From NCBI RefSeq assembly GCF_944383115.1, contig NZ_CALWOJ010000006.1:1-53804 (forward strand): a stretch of DNA of 53,804 bases, given 5' to 3'. The DNA is from an uncultured Flavonifractor sp. (lineage in GTDB: Bacteria; Bacillota; Clostridia; Oscillospirales; Oscillospiraceae). The first letter of the stretch is position 1. Each line of letters begins with the position of its first letter. This document shows positions 50,876 to 53,804 of this stretch, piece after piece. The notes beneath the pieces are model-generated. The model searched no databases and had not been told where the DNA came from. It worked only from the letters and a program-made list of their open reading frames with translations. Made by a program: the position numbers and the translations under genes.

Positions 50876-52275
50876 GATGCGTTTCCTCCCTCGCCCTTGG
50901 ATGAGTTGCCGCCGCCCGTGACCACGCGGATGCTGACGGTAACAGTACGTTCTCCCTCCGCCTGGCTGCTGTTCAGCTCCTGGGCGGCCTTGTTTGCAAT
51001 CTCCTGGATATGTTCTTTCCGGTCGGCGGCGTTTTCCGGGATGACTACCAGCAGTTCCACCCCAGCCGGCTGGTTGGGATCAATGGTGTGGGTGGCGCCG
51101 TCGTCGGTGGACAGGCTGTCCATTCGGGTTACTTTTTCCCTGGTCTTGGACGCGCTTTCCTTGATCCGGCTCTTGATACCGCTGTCCTTTTGATAGCTTG
51201 CGGAAAACACGTCCATAGCCGTGCAGTTATAGAAGGTATTGTTGGTCGCATGATAGCCGTAAATGCCGGTCTCCTCCGAAACGAAGCCCACGCCCTCATA
51301 CTCAGAGCGCACCAGTTCCTTCATAGCCGCCCCTTTGACAAGGTTGTTGGTCTCGTCCCAAATGTTGGTTCTCTCCGGCGAGGGAGAGGGTTCCGGCGTG
51401 CCGGAGGGCTCCGGGCTGGGGCTCTCGGACTCCTGGGGCAGGGGCTCAAATTTCTTCACGTTGGCGTCGCCGCCCAGCCATGCTCTGGTGGAGGCGCTCT
51501 GTGCAAAGGTGGCGGTCAGCCCGTCGTAGAGGCCGGGAAAGATCTTTACCTCATAGGTCACCACCAGGTTCACATCCTGGCTGGTGCCGCCCAGGATGGA
51601 GGACCAGTTGAAGTTCAGCCCCTCCAATCCGTCCACCACGCCCATACCCTTCAGCCATCCATCTGCGCCGTTCTCCACACCGTTTCCAATGTACTTCTGG
51701 CACATGGATTTGCCGAACAGGCCGCCCAACACCCGGCCCTTGACCGTATCCAGGCCGGTACCTGCGGTCAGCGCAGCCAGGCTGCGGGCAAAGGAAATGG
51801 GATCGTCGCCCACCTGGGACACCAGGCCTTTCAGGCCGTCGATCTGCTCGACAATGTTTTTTCCTTCCGTCTCTATGGTCTCGGCCTGCTCTTTTAACTT
51901 GTCCATGAGGTCGCCTGGACTACTGGAACTTTCGCCGTCACCGGGGTCAGTGCCGCTGATGGCGTTAAAAATGGCTTCCACACCCTTGACGGACTGGTCC
52001 AGCCGGTTGCCAGCATCGGACAGGGCTTCTTCCGCTTGTTCGCCGCTGCCCTTGATGTCCTGTTCCAGATCGTATAGTCCGGTGGAATAATACAGGTATG
52101 TATACTGAGAAATATCCAGCGCCGCCATATTGATGCTGTATTGCACCGCCGCCTGAACGCGGCTGACCCGGATAAAAAACAGCAGTCCCAGCATGGCAAA
52201 AATAAACAGGGTCAGCGAAATGGAGGCTTCAATGGAAATGGAACCGCGCTCCCCCTTTTTTCCCTGCCGTACCAT
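50872..52275 (-). CDS. TadE-like pseudopilin-type protein (large)
   Basis: A 467-residue protein. The N-terminus (GERGSISIEASISLTLFIFAMLGLLFFIR) is a TadE-like start: a short basic leader, a Glu five residues into the processed region and a hydrophobic helix. The long extracellular part has coiled-coil helices and a Pro/Ser/Glu-rich spacer (SPSPEPSGTPEPSPSPE). Much longer than classical TadE. It is probably processed or exported by the neighbouring pilus system. Confidence 0.78.
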   Translation of the reverse strand: MVRQGKKGERGSISIEASISLTLFIFAMLGLLFFIRVSRVQAAVQYSINMAALDISQYTYLYYSTGLYDLEQDIKGSGEQAEEALSDAGNRLDQSVKGVEAIFNAISGTDPGDGESSSSPGDLMDKLKEQAETIETEGKNIVEQIDGLKGLVSQVGDDPISFARSLAALTAGTGLDTVKGRVLGGLFGKSMCQKYIGNGVENGADGWLKGMGVVDGLEGLNFNWSSILGGTSQDVNLVVTYEVKIFPGLYDGLTATFAQSASTRAWLGGDANVKKFEPLPQESESPSPEPSGTPEPSPSPERTNIWDETNNLVKGAAMKELVRSEYEGVGFVSEETGIYGYHATNNTFYNCTAMDVFSASYQKDSGIKSRIKESASKTREKVTRMDSLSTDDGATHTIDPNQPAGVELLVVIPENAADRKEHIQEIANKAAQELNSSQAEGERTVTVSIRVVTGGGNSSKGEGGNAS

Positions 52276-52307
52276 CGGACTTCACCTTCTTTCCTCTCTC
52301 TGAACAA

Positions 52308-53000
52308 TTACTCCGCGGGGCCGTCCTCGTAGGTATAGGCCATCTCGTCAATAATGGCGGCCATCACATCTAGTTTATCCTGCGCATCACTCATATCAAT
52401 GCCAAAAAGTAATACAGGAGTTTCACTGCCCAAAATACAATAGCCAACCATACCTACTTCCCAAGGGGTATCCAAACCTTCTTCATCATATGTAAAAACA
52501 CAGGTGCCCTCATGCCTAACTGCTTCTAGTCCGTCAATCTCACAAGCCGTCGTAGTGTACGTCCAATCTTGTATATGAAGACCGTAGAGATACCCCATCA
52601 TTGACTCAGTTTTTCCCTTTTGGAGTTCCGCCAAGGCATGCTCGGCGGTGTCAAACTGGGCGGTGTCGTAGGCGTCACCATCCTGCTTCTCGTTGTAGTG
52701 GTTGATCAGCACTACGGCGCGATTATCATCTCCACCGCCCCTTTGGATAAAGTAACCAACACCTACTACGTCTTCAGTCTGGAGTACCGGGGTCTTGAGT
52801 TTAAAGCCATAATAATCATCTACATAGTCCCGGTACATCTTGACCCCGGTGTCGATGCCGGAGGAAGGAGGGGCGGAGGGACTCTCCTGGGCGGGCGTAC
52901 TGGGCTGGGCGCTGCCGCCGGCGGGGACGGGATTTCCGCCGCAGGCGGACAAAAGCAGGGTAAAGGACAGGGCGGCGGCGGCAAGTCGTTTGGTTTGCAT
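52308..53000 (-). CDS. Lipoprotein (tandem copy 2)
   Basis: A 230-residue lipoprotein: signal MQTKRLAAAALSFTLLLSAC with lipobox LSAC (Cys 20), a Pro/Ser-rich spacer, then a domain beginning YRDYVDDYYGFKLKTPVL. The start was taken at 53000, where AGGAGG precedes the ATG. The N- and C-terminal codons are almost identical to the neighbour at 53032-53724, while the middle (YGLHIQDWTYTTTACEI) has diverged. No known domain recognised. Confidence 0.85.
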   Translation of the reverse strand: MQTKRLAAAALSFTLLLSACGGNPVPAGGSAQPSTPAQESPSAPPSSGIDTGVKMYRDYVDDYYGFKLKTPVLQTEDVVGVGYFIQRGGGDDNRAVVLINHYNEKQDGDAYDTAQFDTAEHALAELQKGKTESMMGYLYGLHIQDWTYTTTACEIDGLEAVRHEGTCVFTYDEEGLDTPWEVGMVGYCILGSETPVLLFGIDMSDAQDKLDVMAAIIDEMAYTYEDGPAE

Positions 53001-53031
53001 GGTTGGTATCCTCCTTTCTATGGGAGAATAA

Positions 53032-53724
53032 TCACTCCGCGGGGCCGTCCTCGTAGGTATAGGCCATCTCGTCAATAATGGCGGCAAGGACTTCCATCTT
53101 GTCCTGGCCCTGGCTCAAATCAATGACGCAGAGCAGCACAGGGGTCTGGCTGCCCAGGATACAGTAGCCGGTCACGCCCACTTCCTGCCATTTCTCCGGC
53201 TCGTCCTTGTGGCGGCCTATGGTATAGGTGCCCTCATAGCGCACCGCCTCCAGACCGTCGATCTCACAGTCGGTAGTGGTGTAGGAGGAATCCATCACAT
53301 GCTCACCGTACAAATAACTTAGCATTCCATCCACCTTGTCCTGGTGGAGTTCCGCCAGGGCATGCTCGGCGGTGTCAAACTGGGTGGTGTCGTAGGTGTC
53401 CCCGTCCTGCTTCTCGTTGTAGTGGTTGATGAATACGATGGCAGCATTATCGTCTCCGCCGCCACGCTCAATAAAGTAGCCCACACCCGCTGTGTTTTCG
53501 CTTTGGAGTACCGGGGTCTTGAGTTTAAAGCCATAAAAATCGTCCACATAGTCCCGGTACATCTCGACTCCGGTGTCGATGCCGGAGGAAGGAGGGGCGG
53601 AGGGGCTCTCCTGAGCGGGACTACTGGGCTGGGCGCTGCCGCCGGCGGGGACGGGATCGCCGCCGCAGGCGGACAACAGCAGGGTGAAGGACAGGGCGGC
53701 GGCGGCAAGTCGTTTGGTTTGCAT
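53032..53724 (-). CDS. Lipoprotein (tandem copy 1)
   Basis: A 230-residue paralogue of the previous gene with the same signal, lipobox and length. AGGAGG precedes the ATG. The region differing most from its sister lies about residues 130-185 (YGEHVMDSSYTTTDCEI and the RHKDEPEKW stretch). It is the most upstream gene of the minus-strand group that is fully contained in the window. Function unknown. Confidence 0.87.
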   Translation of the reverse strand: MQTKRLAAAALSFTLLLSACGGDPVPAGGSAQPSSPAQESPSAPPSSGIDTGVEMYRDYVDDFYGFKLKTPVLQSENTAGVGYFIERGGGDDNAAIVFINHYNEKQDGDTYDTTQFDTAEHALAELHQDKVDGMLSYLYGEHVMDSSYTTTDCEIDGLEAVRYEGTYTIGRHKDEPEKWQEVGVTGYCILGSQTPVLLCVIDLSQGQDKMEVLAAIIDEMAYTYEDGPAE

Positions 53725-53804
53725 GGTTGGTATCCTCCTTCAAAATCAATAGCCTTTTATGGTCTCATAGTGATATTTCCAAAGGCCGAGGCCTGTGGAG
53801 CCGT

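Larger units (their letters stand above)
52308..53724 (-). repeat. Tandem gene duplication
   Basis: Two units of about 724 bases, each with ribosome site, signal sequence and identical gene end (both end YTYEDGPAE). The ends are nearly identical and the centres divergent. Confidence 0.9.

Noticed and set aside
1-53804. CRISPR arrays, tRNA or rRNA genes
   Set aside because: No regularly spaced repeats and no cloverleaf or rRNA sequence was recognised by eye; a dedicated scan (tRNAscan, CRISPR finder) could still find something.

Overview
The window looks like a chromosome segment of a fairly GC-rich, spore-forming anaerobic Firmicute, most like gut Oscillospiraceae (Flavonifractor-type). The signs are an alpha/beta-type small acid-soluble spore protein gene, strong AGGAGG ribosome sites, sigma-A promoters, a Firmicutes-style eut locus, and large serine recombinases of the Tn4451/TndX class. 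No rRNA, tRNA or CRISPR array was recognised.

Layout. (1) 1-1131: the 3' part of a serine recombinase, the end of a mobile element that lies outside the window, followed by a HEAT-repeat protein. (2) 2079-5315: translation genes. These are a fusion of low-molecular-weight tyrosine phosphatase with MiaA, a TtcA-like thiolation enzyme, and rplM-rpsI behind a consensus promoter. (3) 5417-20287: a Ter-type stress-response cluster. It has a CitE-like aldolase (divergent), YceG, TelA, four TerD/TerA-fold proteins, a calcium-type P-ATPase, a rhomboid protease, two phosphoribosyltransferase-type proteins (one with TRSP, one StiP/PELOTA-like), a HAD phosphatase, and a trypsin-like protease whose N-terminal half resembles YceG. 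(4) 20364-21737: an AIM24-family protein and a tandem OB-fold SSB-like protein. (5) 21801-33088: an ethanolamine-utilisation microcompartment operon on the minus strand, in the order eutG-A-B-C-L-E-M(extended)-T-pduL-small protein-N-H-Q, with two multi-hairpin repeat modules inside it.

(6) 33511-41821: an 8.1-kb integrative element inserted in the spore-protein gene. It carries a CRESS-virus-like Rep (HUH endonuclease plus SF3 helicase), a circovirus-like stem-loop origin with TAGTATTAC in the loop, several unrecognised small genes, a surface lipoprotein, an XRE repressor and a large serine recombinase. The crossover can be placed on an AA dinucleotide. attP lies inside the recombinase gene and attB inside the spore-protein gene, in matching reading frame, so integration swaps the 3' ends of the two genes. 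This is the most striking feature of the window.

(7) 41899-46591: a carbohydrate-binding-like protein, a second calcium/manganese-type P-ATPase behind a probable yybP-ykoY manganese riboswitch, a small membrane protein and a flavodoxin-ferredoxin (EFR1-type) protein. (8) 46661-53724: a minus-strand group with tandem lipoproteins, a TadE-like pseudopilin, an A24 prepilin peptidase, a WG-repeat protein, an FHA protein and a PP2C phosphatase. It looks like one flank of a Tad/Flp pilus locus that continues beyond the window.

All functional calls come from reading motifs, gene order and signals by eye. No database search or folding program was run.
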